Of a stretch of DNA of 64,000 bases, positions 34,644-44,856 are shown in pieces. The notes under the pieces were generated by a model. It ran no database searches, had not been told where the DNA came from, and saw only the letters and a list, made by a program, of their open reading frames with translations. Source of the DNA: Candidatus Methanomethylophilus sp. 1R26. Lineage in GTDB: Archaea > Thermoplasmatota > Thermoplasmata > Methanomassiliicoccales > Methanomethylophilaceae. The first letter of the stretch is position 1; each line of letters opens with the position of its first letter. Made by a program: the position numbers and the translations under genes. The stretch covers positions 1 to 64,000 of the forward strand of contig NZ_LOPS01000042.1 of NCBI RefSeq assembly GCF_001481295.1, read 5' to 3'.

Positions 34644-36970
34644 CTGACACCAGCGCCGTCCATAATCTCGGAGTCGACCGTCGCCACGCATCCCTTCCCG
34701 TCTCCGAGGGGGACGGCCTTGCCGCCGTCGATGACCGCGGCCACTCTGGCCGGGGCGCCTGCGGGCAGGCTTATCGGGAGGTTCCCGGCCAGGAACACGC
34801 CGTTCTCCGCCCTGGAGACCTTCATGGTCACCGCGGAGAAGTGCTTCTTGTAGTCGATGGTGTCCGAGGTCATGCCTGAAAGGCCGCAGTCGAACCTGGT
34901 CCCCACGGGGATGTCGGGATCGGACGGCCTCAGGAGGAGGACCGCCTTGCCGCCGAGGTCCTCGTCGTCGGCGGCCAGGATCATTCCGCAGGACTCTATC
35001 CCCCTGAGGGGCCTGGGCGCGAGGTTGGAGACCACGATCGCCTTCCTCCCGAGCATCTGCTCCTTGGTGTAATATGCCTTGAGGCCGGCGCAGATGGTCC
35101 TTGGGGTGCCCTCTCCGAGGTCCACCGTGAGCTTGTACAGCTTGTCGGCGTTCGGGTGGTCCTCGACGGTGAGGACCTTCCCGACCCTGAGGTCCAGGCG
35201 CCTGAAGGCATCGAAGGGCTGCGCGGGAGCGGCGGCGCCCTGCTTCTCCTTCTTCTCCTTCGCGTGATGCTCCGTCTCCGCCTCGGGCTGCTTGAATATC
35301 TCTGGGAAGAGGACCTTGAGGTCGATCTTCCCGTAGACCGGCACCGGCTCCTTCAGGGCGGTCCCGGACGGGAGGGGCGAGAGGACGGCGGCGTAGCCGG
35401 CATCCTCGACGGTGCCTGGGAGGCCCAGGTAGCCCCAGATCTTCTCGGACGACCTCGGGAGGTACGGCCAGGCCATGACCGCCAGCGCCTTCACTATCCT
35501 CAGGGAGTCGTAGAGGGCGCGGCCGCACTCGGCCCTGTCCTCCTTCACGAGCTTCCAGGGGGTGCGGGAGTTGAAGTACTCGTTCCCGAAGTGGGCGAGG
35601 GCCATGACGGCCTGCAGGCCCTTCTTGAAGTCGCAGCGGGCCAGGCAGGCGGAGTACTCATCGAAGGCCTTCCCGATCTCCTCCGTGACCTTCGCATCGG
35701 GCTCCACGTTCTCCGGGACAGACCCGAAGTTCTTGTAGGTGAAGCTGAGGGTGCGGTGGTAATAGTTCCCGAGGGCGGCGACCAGCTCGGAGTTGACCTT
35801 GCTCTCGAGCTCGTCCCAGGAGAAGTCGGCGTCGTGGGTGTCCGGCATGATGCTCGATAGGTAGTACCTTATCTCCTCCGGGTCGAACTTCTCCAGCACC
35901 GATTTCATGTCCCTGGGTATCTGAGACTCGGCGTCGGTGCCCGTGCCCTTCCTGCTCTTGGAGAGCTTGCCGCCGTTGAACATCAGGTACTCGTTCGCCG
36001 GGATGTCGTAAGGCAGGTTGAACCCCTGCTTGGCGCCCATGAGCATCGCCGGCCAGATGATGGAGTGGAACGGGATGTTGTCCTTCCCGATGAAGTAGTA
36101 GTGCTTGCAGTCCGGGTTCTCCCAGAAGGTCTTCCAGTAGTCTGGCTTCCCGATCTCCCTGGCGTGCTGGACGGTCATGCTGAGGTACCCGATCACAGCG
36201 TCGAACCAGACGTAGATGACCTTCTTCTTCCACTCCTCGCCTTCGACGGGGATCTCGACGCCCCACTGCATGTCGCGGGTGATGGCGCGGTCCTTCAGCC
36301 CGCCTTTCAGGAAGTTCTGCGTGTAGGCGCGGACGTTGGGCCTCCAGTAGGTCTTGTCCTCCAGGTACTTCAGCAGGGGCTCCTCGAAGGCGGAGAGCTT
36401 CAGGAAGTACTGCTTCGAGGCCTTCACGACGGGCGCGGTGCCGCAGCGGGTGCAGTGCGGGTTGATGATGTCGCCGGGCTCGAAGGTGGAGCCGCAGCTG
36501 TCGCACTGGTCGGAGCGGACGTCCTCGGCGCCGCAGACGGGGCACTGCCCCTCCACGTAGCGGTCGGGCAGGAACTTCCCGCATTTGGGGCAGTAGTACT
36601 CGTCCTCGTCGCGGGTGTAGATGTACCCGTTGTCAAGAAGGGTCCTGAACAGCCACTGGGTCACCTCGATGTGGACGGGGGAGTGGGTCTTCCCGTAGAG
36701 GGTGTAGCGGATCCCCAGGCCCTCGATGGCCTTCTTGTTGATCTCATGGTAGCGGTCGGCGACCTCCTCGGGGGTGACGCCCTCCTTCTCGGCGGTGACG
36801 GTGATGGGCGTCCCGTGCTGATCGGAGCCGCCGACGACCCAGACCTCGTTGCCCAGCAGGCTGTTGTAGCGGGCGAAGATGTCGGGCGGGAGGAGGGACC
36901 CGGCCACATGCCCCAGGTGGATGGGGCCGTTGGCGTAAGGCCACGCGATGTTCACGAGAATCTTAGACAT
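34640..36970 (-). CDS. metG: Methionyl-tRNA synthetase with C-terminal tRNA-binding domain
   Basis: Charges tRNA-Met in the cytosol; 776 residues. HIGH-type motif is PIHLGHVAG (about 17), KMSKS-type motif GGKLSKSRKG (about 330). Four-Cys zinc knuckles lie between them (CPKCGKF, CPVCG, CDSCGS, CTRCG). After a Lys/Glu-rich linker, residues about 660-770 form an EMAP/Trbp111-like OB fold (DLRVGKVLTVEDHPNADKLY). The start at 36970 (MSKILVNIAWPYANGP) is the conserved one. The downstream PHP gene starts in its stop codon. Confidence 0.96.
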   Translation of the reverse strand: MSKILVNIAWPYANGPIHLGHVAGSLLPPDIFARYNSLLGNEVWVVGGSDQHGTPITVTAEKEGVTPEEVADRYHEINKKAIEGLGIRYTLYGKTHSPVHIEVTQWLFRTLLDNGYIYTRDEDEYYCPKCGKFLPDRYVEGQCPVCGAEDVRSDQCDSCGSTFEPGDIINPHCTRCGTAPVVKASKQYFLKLSAFEEPLLKYLEDKTYWRPNVRAYTQNFLKGGLKDRAITRDMQWGVEIPVEGEEWKKKVIYVWFDAVIGYLSMTVQHAREIGKPDYWKTFWENPDCKHYYFIGKDNIPFHSIIWPAMLMGAKQGFNLPYDIPANEYLMFNGGKLSKSRKGTGTDAESQIPRDMKSVLEKFDPEEIRYYLSSIMPDTHDADFSWDELESKVNSELVAALGNYYHRTLSFTYKNFGSVPENVEPDAKVTEEIGKAFDEYSACLARCDFKKGLQAVMALAHFGNEYFNSRTPWKLVKEDRAECGRALYDSLRIVKALAVMAWPYLPRSSEKIWGYLGLPGTVEDAGYAAVLSPLPSGTALKEPVPVYGKIDLKVLFPEIFKQPEAETEHHAKEKKEKQGAAAPAQPFDAFRRLDLRVGKVLTVEDHPNADKLYKLTVDLGEGTPRTICAGLKAYYTKEQMLGRKAIVVSNLAPRPLRGIESCGMILAADDEDLGGKAVLLLRPSDPDIPVGTRFDCGLSGMTSDTIDYKKHFSAVTMKVSRAENGVFLAGNLPISLPAGAPARVAAVIDGGKAVPLGDGKGCVATVDSEIMDGAGVR

Positions 36971-37044
36971 GGGCGGCTCATGGTCCGGGACGTATTTAAG
37001 GCATCGCACGCGCGCGCACATCCGGTAGGGGAGGGGACAGCATG

Positions 37045-38409
37045 TCATGACGGGGCGGGGGAGCATGAGCGGCAGAACCTGCCGATGTACACCGAGGCCA
37101 GCTTCCACATCAGCAGCCCGCCGCCGATCTCGGAGATCGCCATGACCGCCCATATCGCCTCGGTGCTTCCGAACAGGGCGCCGCGGCCAGGTACGCGGCG
37201 ACCATGACGGTGTTCCTCGCGAGCGACGAGAGGAACCCGATCTCCGAATGCTCTATGGACTGCAGGTACGCGGAGCCGACGAACACCTGGGACATCGACG
37301 GGAGCAGCACTGCGAGCATGAGGAGGCAGAACGCCATGTCGCCCCGCAGGGCTCCAGGTCGGGGGAGACCGTGAAGGCCCAGGCTATCGGGTAGCACAGC
37401 AGGGCCATGGGGATTGCAAGGTACAGGGTGAGCCTCACGGACAGCCGGGTCCCGAACGAGAACGCCTCCTTCAGCAGATCGGCCCTCCCGGCCGCGAACT
37501 CGGCGGAGCACACCGAGACGATGCCTCCGGACACGGCCTGCGCCGGGATCAGCACCATGTAGGCCACCCTCCACGCCGAGGTGTACGTCCCGACGACGTC
37601 CTCCCCGCCGACGCCGATGATGATGAAGTTCATCGGGATGTTGATCAGCGACATCACCATGTACTCGGCGGACTCGGGCAGGCCGACGTAGAGGATGTCG
37701 CGGCTCACCCTCCTGTCCGGCGCGAAACCGCCGCTGCGGAGGCTGGCATACATGTCGCGGCCCGAAATGTAGAACGCCAGGCCGGCGGTGAGGGAGACCG
37801 CTCCGGCGCAGACCGTGGCGATTCCTGCTCCCACCACCCCGAGGCCGAACCCATACATCAGGATCGGGTCCAGGACCATGTTGGTCAGCGCGCCGGCCAG
37901 CTGAACCGCCATCGAGCGCCTCGACGCGCCCTCGCCCCTCAGCATCCCCGAGACCACCTGCCCGGCGATGACGAAGAAGCTCCCGGCGAAGATCGGCATC
38001 ACGTAGTCCAGCGCCTCCGAGGCCGATTCGTCCGCCCCGAAAAGATCCATGAGGTCCCCGGCGAAGAGCACCAATGGGACTGAAACAACTATGGAGCAGA
38101 GAAGTGCCAGCGTGAGGGACTGCGCAGCCGTGCGGGAGGCCCCGGCGCGGTCGCCGCGGCCTACTTCCCTGGCGATGGCCGCCGCCGAGCCTATGCCCAT
38201 CCCGTTCCCGATGCCGGCGATGGCAGCGCAGAGGGGATATGCCAGGCCCAGCCCTGCCACGGCCGAGCTCCCAGCCAGGCCGCCCACGCGGTGTCCGCCA
38301 TGCTGTTGAGGTTCATGACGAACACCGACACGGCCAGCGGGGCGGCGAGGGCCGGAATGGACTTCCTCGGGTCCCCGAGGACGACCTTCGTGCCTGCGGT
38401 TCCCTCCAT
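37045..38409 (-). CDS. MATE-family multidrug exporter (three frame breaks)
   Basis: Cation-coupled efflux protein of about 455 residues with twelve predicted helices. Pieces in order: SIPALAAPLAVSVFVMNLNS, then AGLGLAYPLCAAIAGIGNGM, then GVVGAGIATVCAGAVSLTAG, and a C-terminal segment AFCLLMLAVLLPSMSQVFVG ending in WAVMAISEIGGGLLMWKLAS. Frame shifts near 38275, 37380 and 37185 separate them; the combined length is normal, so they are read as errors rather than decay. Substrate unknown. Confidence 0.8.
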
Positions 38410-38533
38410 GGGGGGCCCTATGCTTACCGATTTATCCGCGTTTCGGAAAAGAGGGGAAAACGAGCGTACCTTATATCGCGCGCGGAATCGATTTTGTCCC
38501 TTACCGGGGGAATACGCCCTTCGCGCGCGAACC

Positions 38534-38542
38534 TCTTATATA
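38534..38542 (+). promoter_or_regulatory. Box A for abce1
   Basis: CTTATATAA lies 24-32 bases before the ATG at 38566, the exact spacing for a near-leaderless archaeal transcript. Confidence 0.6.
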
Positions 38543-38565
38543 ACAGGGGGGAATCGGAACGAAGC

Positions 38566-40343
38566 ATGAGGATCGCGGCGGTCTTGTTCGACAGATGCCA
38601 GAACAAGAAATGCAACAAGGAATGCTACAAGTTCTGCCCCCTGGTGAGGACCGGGGTCAACGTCATCGAGTTCGGGGAGAGGGGCAAGCCCATCATCTCC
38701 GAATCTCTGTGCCAGGGGTGCGGGATCTGTGCCAACAAGTGCATGTTCAAGGCCATCAAGATCATCGGCCTGGCCGACGAGCTCAAGGGCGAGATGGTCC
38801 ACCAGTACGGCGAGAACACCTTCCGCCTCTACCGCCTACCCGTCCCCAAGAAGGGCCTCATCACCGGTATCCTCGGTCCTAACGGAATAGGTAAGACCAC
38901 CGCCATCAACATCCTCTCCGGCATCGTCATCCCCAACCTCGGGAAGTACGACGCCCCTCCCGCCAAGGAGGAGGTCCTCCTCCGCTACAAGGGCACGGAG
39001 GTGTACGCCTACCTCAGCGAGCTCTACGCCGGGCACATAAAGATGGCCATGAAGCCTCAGTACGTCGACAAGATCCCCAAGGTCGCGAAGGGGGTCGTGA
39101 GGGACCTCCTGTCGAAGTGCCAGGAGCGCATGGACATCGACCAGGCCGTGAAGGAGTTCGGTCTGGAGCAGGTCATAGACAGGGACATAACCAAGCTCTC
39201 CGGCGGAGAGCTGCAGAGGGTCGCCATGGCCACCACCTGCATGAAGAACGCCGACATCTACTTCTTCGACGAGCCGACCTCCTACCTGGACATCTACCAG
39301 AGGGTGAAGATGGCCAGGATCATCAAGAAACTGGCCACGGAGGACAAGTACGTGGTCGTCATCGAGCACGACCTCGCCATCCTGGACTATCTGGCGGACA
39401 ACGTCAACCTCGTCTACGGGTCCGAGGGCGCGTACGGTGTCTTCACTATGCCCAGGCAGGTCAGGACCGCCATCAACGTATACCTCGAGGGATACCTCCC
39501 GGAGGAGAACATCAGGTTCAGGGACAGGCCCATAGAGTTCGCCGTCTCCGCACCTTCGGGCGACTGGAACACACCCACGCTCATCGATTTCGAGAACGTC
39601 TCCAAGGACTTCGGGGAATTCAGGCTGGACGTGAACTCCGGAGCGGTGAGGATCGGGGAGTCCGTCGGCGTCGTCGGGCCGAACGCCACCGGAAAGACCA
39701 CGTTCGTCAAGATGCTGGCCGGGGAGATCAAGCCGGACACCGGCAGCGTCAGCGGGGTCATGAAGGTCTCCTACAAGCCCCAGTACATCTCCCAGGATTA
39801 CGACGGCACCGTCCAGGACTACCTCTACGCGGTCAACTACGAGCAGGCGTCGAGCGGGTTCTTCGAGACCCAGGTGATCGGCCCGCTGTCCCTGAAGTTC
39901 CTCATGGACAAGCCTGTCCGCAACCTTTCCGGCGGAGAGCTGCAGAGGGTCGCCATCGCCGGGTGCCTGGCCCGCGAGGCCGACATCTACCTGCTCGACG
40001 AGCCCTCGGCCTACCTGGACTCCAACCAGAGGATGGAGGCCGCCAAATGCATCAGCGGGATGATGGAGAAGACCGGCAGGTCGGCGCTCATCGTCGACCA
40101 TGACATCTACTTCATCGATATGGTCTCCGACTCCCTGATGGTGTTCGGCGGAGAGCCCGGCAAGCACGGCATCGCGAGGGGCCGTTCAAGATGAGGGAGG
40201 GCATGAACCGCTTCCTGAAATCGGTGGACATCACCTTCAGGAGGGACGCCGACACCCACCGCCCCAGGATCAACAAGGAAGGCTCCAACCTGGACCGCTC
40301 GCAGAAATCCGCCGGCGAGTACTACTACGCCGAGCAGAACTGA
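38566..40343 (+). CDS. abce1: Ribosome recycling/translation factor ABCE1 (one frameshift)
   Basis: Fe-S ATPase that splits ribosomes after termination; about 592 residues. N-terminal [4Fe-4S] clusters: [14 protein letters not shown] and [11 protein letters not shown]. Two ABC domains: [10 protein letters not shown] with [10 protein letters not shown] and [11 protein letters not shown], then [10 protein letters not shown] with [11 protein letters not shown] and [10 protein letters not shown]; a hinge lies between. One base is missing near 40184; after it the conserved tail ([19 protein letters not shown] ... [14 protein letters not shown]) ends at 40343. Universal in archaea and eukaryotes. 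Confidence 0.96.
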
Positions 40344-40552
40344 TACGCCGTTCCCGGACGGGCAGAATCTGCCTTTCATGTAAAGGGCGGCACGTATTCG
40401 CAGGAGTCATGAACAGTCCGAAACAGCGGTCTGCATTCCTCCGCGGATGCACATCTCAGTACATGCATCATATCAAACCATTATCTTTGATTGCTTCATA
40501 ATAATATTTTTGAATTAGAGCATAACGAATGTTACTTATTAGATAATTGGTG

Positions 40553-40564
40553 ATACATATATAT
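40553..40564 (+). promoter_or_regulatory. Box A for the ABC transporter operon
   Basis: ATACATATATAT ends 20 bases before the ATG at 40585. The preceding 150 bases are AT-rich, unlike the core sequence around, and could also hold a metal-repressor site; no clear palindrome was found. Confidence 0.45.
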
Positions 40565-40584
40565 CTGGATAAAAATCATGGGTC

Positions 40585-41865
40585 ATGATCGATAAGAAGA
40601 TCATCGCAATCGCAGCCGTTGCGATACTCGTTGTCGCCGGCATTTCTGCAATAATGATCATCGGCAACGATGATGAGGATTCTAAGGACAGCACGGACTT
40701 CGCAGGCAAGGAACTGGAGGTCGCGGACAATCTGGACAACGGCATCGTAGCCGTGGGCCAGGATTCCTTCAGATGGATGACCTATTTCGGCCTGGCGGAC
40801 AAATGCGTCATGGTGGACATGAACGATATGAGCAACTATCTCGGGAAATCCTTCATGTACACAGGACGTGCGCTTGTCGATATTGAGGGCGGAAATAGTG
40901 CCAAACTGACCGCCGACGATGCTGCGCGCGCATACTTCACGCATACCAACTGCGGGATAACGGATGAAGACGTGGGCACCATTCTCAAGCTCAAGCCGTC
41001 CGTGATGGTCATACCTGCCGGATTCTATGACGATTATCCGACCCAGATGGCAGCAGTGGAGAAGGCCGGCATCAACACCCTTGCCATCGGATACATTTAC
41101 ACCTTCCTTGAGAAGGACACATTCAGCATAACTCCCGATCTGGACAAGCAGATCGACATCATCTCCACCGTCCTGAAGCAGGGAGATAGGGGGAATGAGC
41201 TCAGAGCGGCATTCGAATACCTCGTTGACGACCTCAGGGAGCTCTCTTCCAAGGTGACTTCCAAGAGGACTGCATATGTCGGTGCACTTGCATACAACGG
41301 AGCTCACGGACTGGATTCCTCCATTCCATATTACATGCCTATGGAACTTGCCGGAGTGGAGAACATCCTCAACGATACGATCGACTATGAGGGCTCCGGA
41401 GTGAAGACTTACTCCTCTGCCAGCATCGCCGGCAACATCAAGGATGACACAATCCTGTTCATAGATGCATCCGGATACTTCCAGAGCGCGAAGACCAATG
41501 AATCATTGGGTGTTGCAAAACTGTTCCAGGGACATGAGGCTTACATCGTCGCCGATTATATCTGGACGGGCATAAACTACGACACTATCTTCGTGGATGC
41601 CTACCAGATACTGAGATATGCATACGGCGATTCCGTACTCACCGAATCGCAGTTCGGAGAGAAGACCGCCAAGGTATACGATCTATTCTACGGGACCCAC
41701 ATGAGCAACAGGAACATATCGGAATTCTCGAAATACACTGTGGAACTGCCTTCCGAAGGTACCACGATATTCGAGGACATGAGCAACTTCCACGAAGTCT
41801 TCAGAGGCAACCCGATCTACGGGTCGGTCAGCATAGGCTCCGACGGAAAACTCTCCCTGGCCTGA
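40585..41865 (+). CDS. ABC transporter substrate-binding protein (iron/cobalamin type)
   Basis: Lipid- or helix-anchored extracellular binding protein of 426 residues. The N-terminal helix is IIAIAAVAILVVAGISAIMI, followed by an acidic linker. The class III periplasmic-binding fold shows VAVGQDSFRWMTYFGLADKC, LKPSVMVIPAGFYDD and VEKAGINTLAIGY. The TIGR/FecB-like pattern and the following FecCD permease and ATPase point to iron chelate, heme or corrinoid uptake; which one is not decidable. A perfect hairpin separates it from the permease gene, which could lower downstream expression. Confidence 0.85.
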   Translation: MIDKKIIAIAAVAILVVAGISAIMIIGNDDEDSKDSTDFAGKELEVADNLDNGIVAVGQDSFRWMTYFGLADKCVMVDMNDMSNYLGKSFMYTGRALVDIEGGNSAKLTADDAARAYFTHTNCGITDEDVGTILKLKPSVMVIPAGFYDDYPTQMAAVEKAGINTLAIGYIYTFLEKDTFSITPDLDKQIDIISTVLKQGDRGNELRAAFEYLVDDLRELSSKVTSKRTAYVGALAYNGAHGLDSSIPYYMPMELAGVENILNDTIDYEGSGVKTYSSASIAGNIKDDTILFIDASGYFQSAKTNESLGVAKLFQGHEAYIVADYIWTGINYDTIFVDAYQILRYAYGDSVLTESQFGEKTAKVYDLFYGTHMSNRNISEFSKYTVELPSEGTTIFEDMSNFHEVFRGNPIYGSVSIGSDGKLSLA

Positions 41866-41885
41866 TCCCTTCGGCAAACATCTCT

Positions 41886-41907
41886 GCCCCCTCGGCAGCG
41901 AGGGGGC
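41886..41907 (+). terminator. Intercistronic hairpin
   Basis: GCCCCCTCG (41886-41894), loop GCAG, CGAGGGGGC (41899-41907), between the binding-protein and permease genes. Either a partial terminator or an mRNA 3' stabiliser that gives more binding protein than permease. Confidence 0.6.
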
Positions 41908-41916
41908 ACTAACAGA

Positions 41917-43040
41917 ATGATGCACATGGCTGGTTACGGAATCAGGGAATTCAAGAAACACTCACATCGGAAACTGAACATTATAATAGCAATGGGGATC
42001 CTCACCGCGATCTCTGCGGTAGTAACCCTGAAGATAGACCTCGGGCATATCGGTTACAAAGAACTCCTCCACATCATATTCAATAAGAACGACCCCTCCA
42101 ATGACCTCATAAACGGGATTCTGATCTGGGACCTGGGCATACCCCGCATACTGTCATGCATCCTGGCAGGCTTCGCTCTGGGCATCGCCGGCGCGGTGAT
42201 GCAGTGCGTCCTGAAGAACCCCCTCGGCTCCCCGTATACGCTGGGAATATCCAATGCGGCGGCTTTCGGGGCATCCGTAGGGATAGTCATCTTGGGAGGG
42301 GGCATGATCTCCGGACAGAGCCATGCCACGATATCCATTGACAACCCGTACATCGTCACGGCGAGCGCGTTCGCATGGTCCATGATCGCCACGGGGGTCA
42401 TCATCCTTCTGGTCAGGATCACCAAAGTGAGCCCTGAGACCATGGTCCTTGCAGGGGTAGCGCTGAGTTCCATATTCTCTGCCGGAATCAGCCTTCTGCA
42501 GTACATGTTCAATGAGTACGCGCTGTCCACCATCGTATTCTGGCAGTTCGGCTCTATGGGGAAGGCCGGATGGAACGAGCTGACGCTAATCGCCGCCGTA
42601 TCTCTGGCTGCCATATCATTTTCCTTTACAGCCGCATGGACTACAACGCGCTTGATGCCGGGGACGAGGTAGCATCATCCCTTGGGGTGAACGTGAACGG
42701 CCTCAGGCTCACCACCCTGTTCATGTCCGCCCTGCTGACATCCGTCGTGGTGTCATTCATGGGCATTGTGGCATTCATAGGGCTTCTCGGACCGCACATG
42801 GTGCGCAGATTCGTCGGAAACGACCATCGCTATCTGCTTCCCGGATCGATGTTCGTTGGCGCAACAATACTCCTCATATCAGACTGCATAGGCCAGACAG
42901 CGATGGATTTCACTCTGCCGGTAGGCATAATAACATCGTTCCTCGGAGGTCCCCTTTTCCTGTATCTCCTGGTCAGAGGGTACCGCAAGAAGAAGGGGAG
43001 GCTGGCTGAATTCATAAAATCGAAGAAGGGTGAAGAATGA
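41917..43040 (+). CDS. FecCD/BtuC-type ABC permease (one frameshift)
   Basis: Membrane permease of about 374 residues with nine or ten helices. Typical blocks are LRIPRILSC-like DLGIPRILSCILAGFALGIA, GAVMQCVLKNPLGSPYTLGI, GSMGKAGWNELTLIAAVSLA and GIVAFIGLLGPHMVRRFVGN (ATPase-contact loop). A base is lost near 42640, between FSFTAAW and YNALDAGDEVASSLGV. It lies directly upstream of, and overlaps, the ATPase gene. Confidence 0.88.
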
Positions 43041-43855
43041 CCGTCCTGGAAGTGGAAGAACTGCATTTTTCATACGAAACCAAGGAGGTCCTTAAGGGAG
43101 TGACCCTAAGCGCAAAAGAGAATGAGATCGTATCCATTCTGGGACCGAACGGAGTGGGGAAGACCACACTTCTACGCTGCATATGCAATATGCACAGACC
43201 TGATTCCGGCAAAGTAAGAGTGTGCGGAAGCGACCTATCGGCGATACCGCCGAAGGAGATGGCAAAACTTGTAGGGTATGTTCCGCAGAAGGCGGACGCT
43301 ACCCGCGCCACAGTCTTCGATTCGGTCCTTATCGGAAGACGGCCCCATATGGGGATAACGTTCTCCGACCATGACCTGGAAATCGCATGGGGCGTGATAG
43401 AATCATTGGGCCTCGGAAGCAAATCCCTGGATTTCGTCGATGAGATCAGCGGGGGAGAATTCCAGAAAGTGCAGATCGCCAGGGCATTGGCCCAGGAGCC
43501 GAAACTCCTTGTTCTGGACGAGCCATCGAATAATCTGGACATCGCCAATCAGCACATCACCATGAGAATGATAGAGCATGTTGTAAGGGAACACGGTCTC
43601 TGCACGGTCATGACAATGCACGACATAAATCTGGCCGCATATTACTCGGATAAGTTCGTTTTCATCAAAGACGGGAAGATCGCCGCTTTCGGAGGCCGCG
43701 ATGTCATAACCCCCGAGATAATCAGAGAAGTATACGGGATAGAAGCTGATGTCATCAACCATAATAGGCAGACAGTAGTGATCCCATGCAGGGAGCAGCC
43801 GCAATACAATCGTACCAACGGAAAGGGAAGAACTGACATCGCCCGAGGTGATTGA
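43037..43855 (+). CDS. ABC transporter ATP-binding protein (iron/cobalamin type)
   Basis: Cytosolic ATPase of 272 residues for the preceding permease. Walker A GPNGVGKTTLL (about 36), Q-loop YVPQKADATRA, signature ISGGEFQKVQIARALAQEP, Walker B LLVLDEPSNNLD, H-loop MTMHDINLA. Overlaps the permease stop by four bases and the methyltransferase by eight, so all three are one operon. Confidence 0.92.
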   Translation: MTVLEVEELHFSYETKEVLKGVTLSAKENEIVSILGPNGVGKTTLLRCICNMHRPDSGKVRVCGSDLSAIPPKEMAKLVGYVPQKADATRATVFDSVLIGRRPHMGITFSDHDLEIAWGVIESLGLGSKSLDFVDEISGGEFQKVQIARALAQEPKLLVLDEPSNNLDIANQHITMRMIEHVVREHGLCTVMTMHDINLAAYYSDKFVFIKDGKIAAFGGRDVITPEIIREVYGIEADVINHNRQTVVIPCREQPQYNRTNGKGRTDIARGD

Positions 43856-44645
43856 TTTGTCGGACGTGCATCCGTTCATAGGCGAGAAACTCAGTTATGA
43901 GGAGACTCTGGAATTCTGGGACAGCTACTCGGATCATTATTCCGGCATGCAGCAGGGGGATATCCCGATTCGCATCGTGGACCGCCTTATGAACATGGGT
44001 ATTCTGAGAAGCGGGGACGATGTCCTTGAGATAGGATCAGGCACTGGCACGTATTCATTGGTGATGTCGCCCCATGTCCGGACGCTCACATGCATGGATG
44101 CATCCCCGCGCATGATGTCGCGCCTGTCCGCAGAAGCATCCGCCCGCGGTCTGGACAACATCACATATGTCTTAGATGATTGGAATTCATATGTGCCAGA
44201 TATAAAATTCGATGCGTGCATAGCCACCCTTTGCCCCGGAAGCGGGAGCCCGGAATCCATATCGCGCATGGAAGCATCCGCCCGCAGATCGTGCATCCTC
44301 GTTTCTTGGCTGGTTAACCATGGCGATGACCTCAGCACCGAGATTTGGAAAAGATTGGGCAAAGACTACGGATTCGACCTCCGCAGATCTACGGCAGTGG
44401 AGGATCGTCTGAAGGACAGCAGACGCAACCCTCATCTGGAGTTCTTCAAAACCCGCATAGAAGTGGATATCCCGATTACCAAACTGATAGCTGAAGAAGA
44501 ATCGGTTTTCCGCGCATATGGTGTGAAAGCGGATATCGCAGGTATTGTGAAAGACATCCTCGAATCGGAATTGGATGGGGACGTGCTTCATTATTCGGCG
44601 GAGAATGAGATGAAACTCATCTGCTGGAATCCTGAAAAATCATGA
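43848..44645 (+). CDS. SAM-dependent class I methyltransferase
   Basis: A 265-residue protein starting at GTG 43848 (or a TTG nine bases later). The N-terminal segment (ETLEFWDSYSDHYSGMQQ) precedes SAM motif I DVLEIGSGTGTYSL, then MDASPRMMSRLS and VLDDWNSYV. No Cys-rich cofactor motif. Because its start lies in the ATPase gene, it should be made with the uptake system and may act on the imported chelate, corrinoid or porphyrin; that is inference from context. Confidence 0.8.
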   Translation: MIDLSDVHPFIGEKLSYEETLEFWDSYSDHYSGMQQGDIPIRIVDRLMNMGILRSGDDVLEIGSGTGTYSLVMSPHVRTLTCMDASPRMMSRLSAEASARGLDNITYVLDDWNSYVPDIKFDACIATLCPGSGSPESISRMEASARRSCILVSWLVNHGDDLSTEIWKRLGKDYGFDLRRSTAVEDRLKDSRRNPHLEFFKTRIEVDIPITKLIAEEESVFRAYGVKADIAGIVKDILESELDGDVLHYSAENEMKLICWNPEKS

Positions 44646-44825
44646 TTCGTATCATACGAAAAGTGTTCTGTATCGGATCGGACAGAACAATCGATTGGCA
44701 ATTTCCAGAAAACCTCGGATTGAATGGTCCCTTATACTTGACAAGAACAGATTAAAAGTGCCAGTATCCAATCTGCGGATGAACGCTGTTGTTCCGCTCC
44801 CATCCATTCCATGTTATCATTGTAT

Positions 44826-44835
44826 GTTTTATAAC
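44826..44835 (+). promoter_or_regulatory. Box A for the amber-containing PHP gene
   Basis: GTTTTATAAC lies 22-31 bases upstream of the ATG at 44857, suggesting a leaderless mRNA and fixing the start. Confidence 0.55.
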
Positions 44836-44856
44836 ATAGTTCGGGATTCTGACGGC

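Noticed and set aside
38836-40167. 443-codon frame antisense to abce1
   Set aside because: abce1 on the other strand has every expected motif; the antisense product is Val/Gly/Asp/Leu-rich with no family features.
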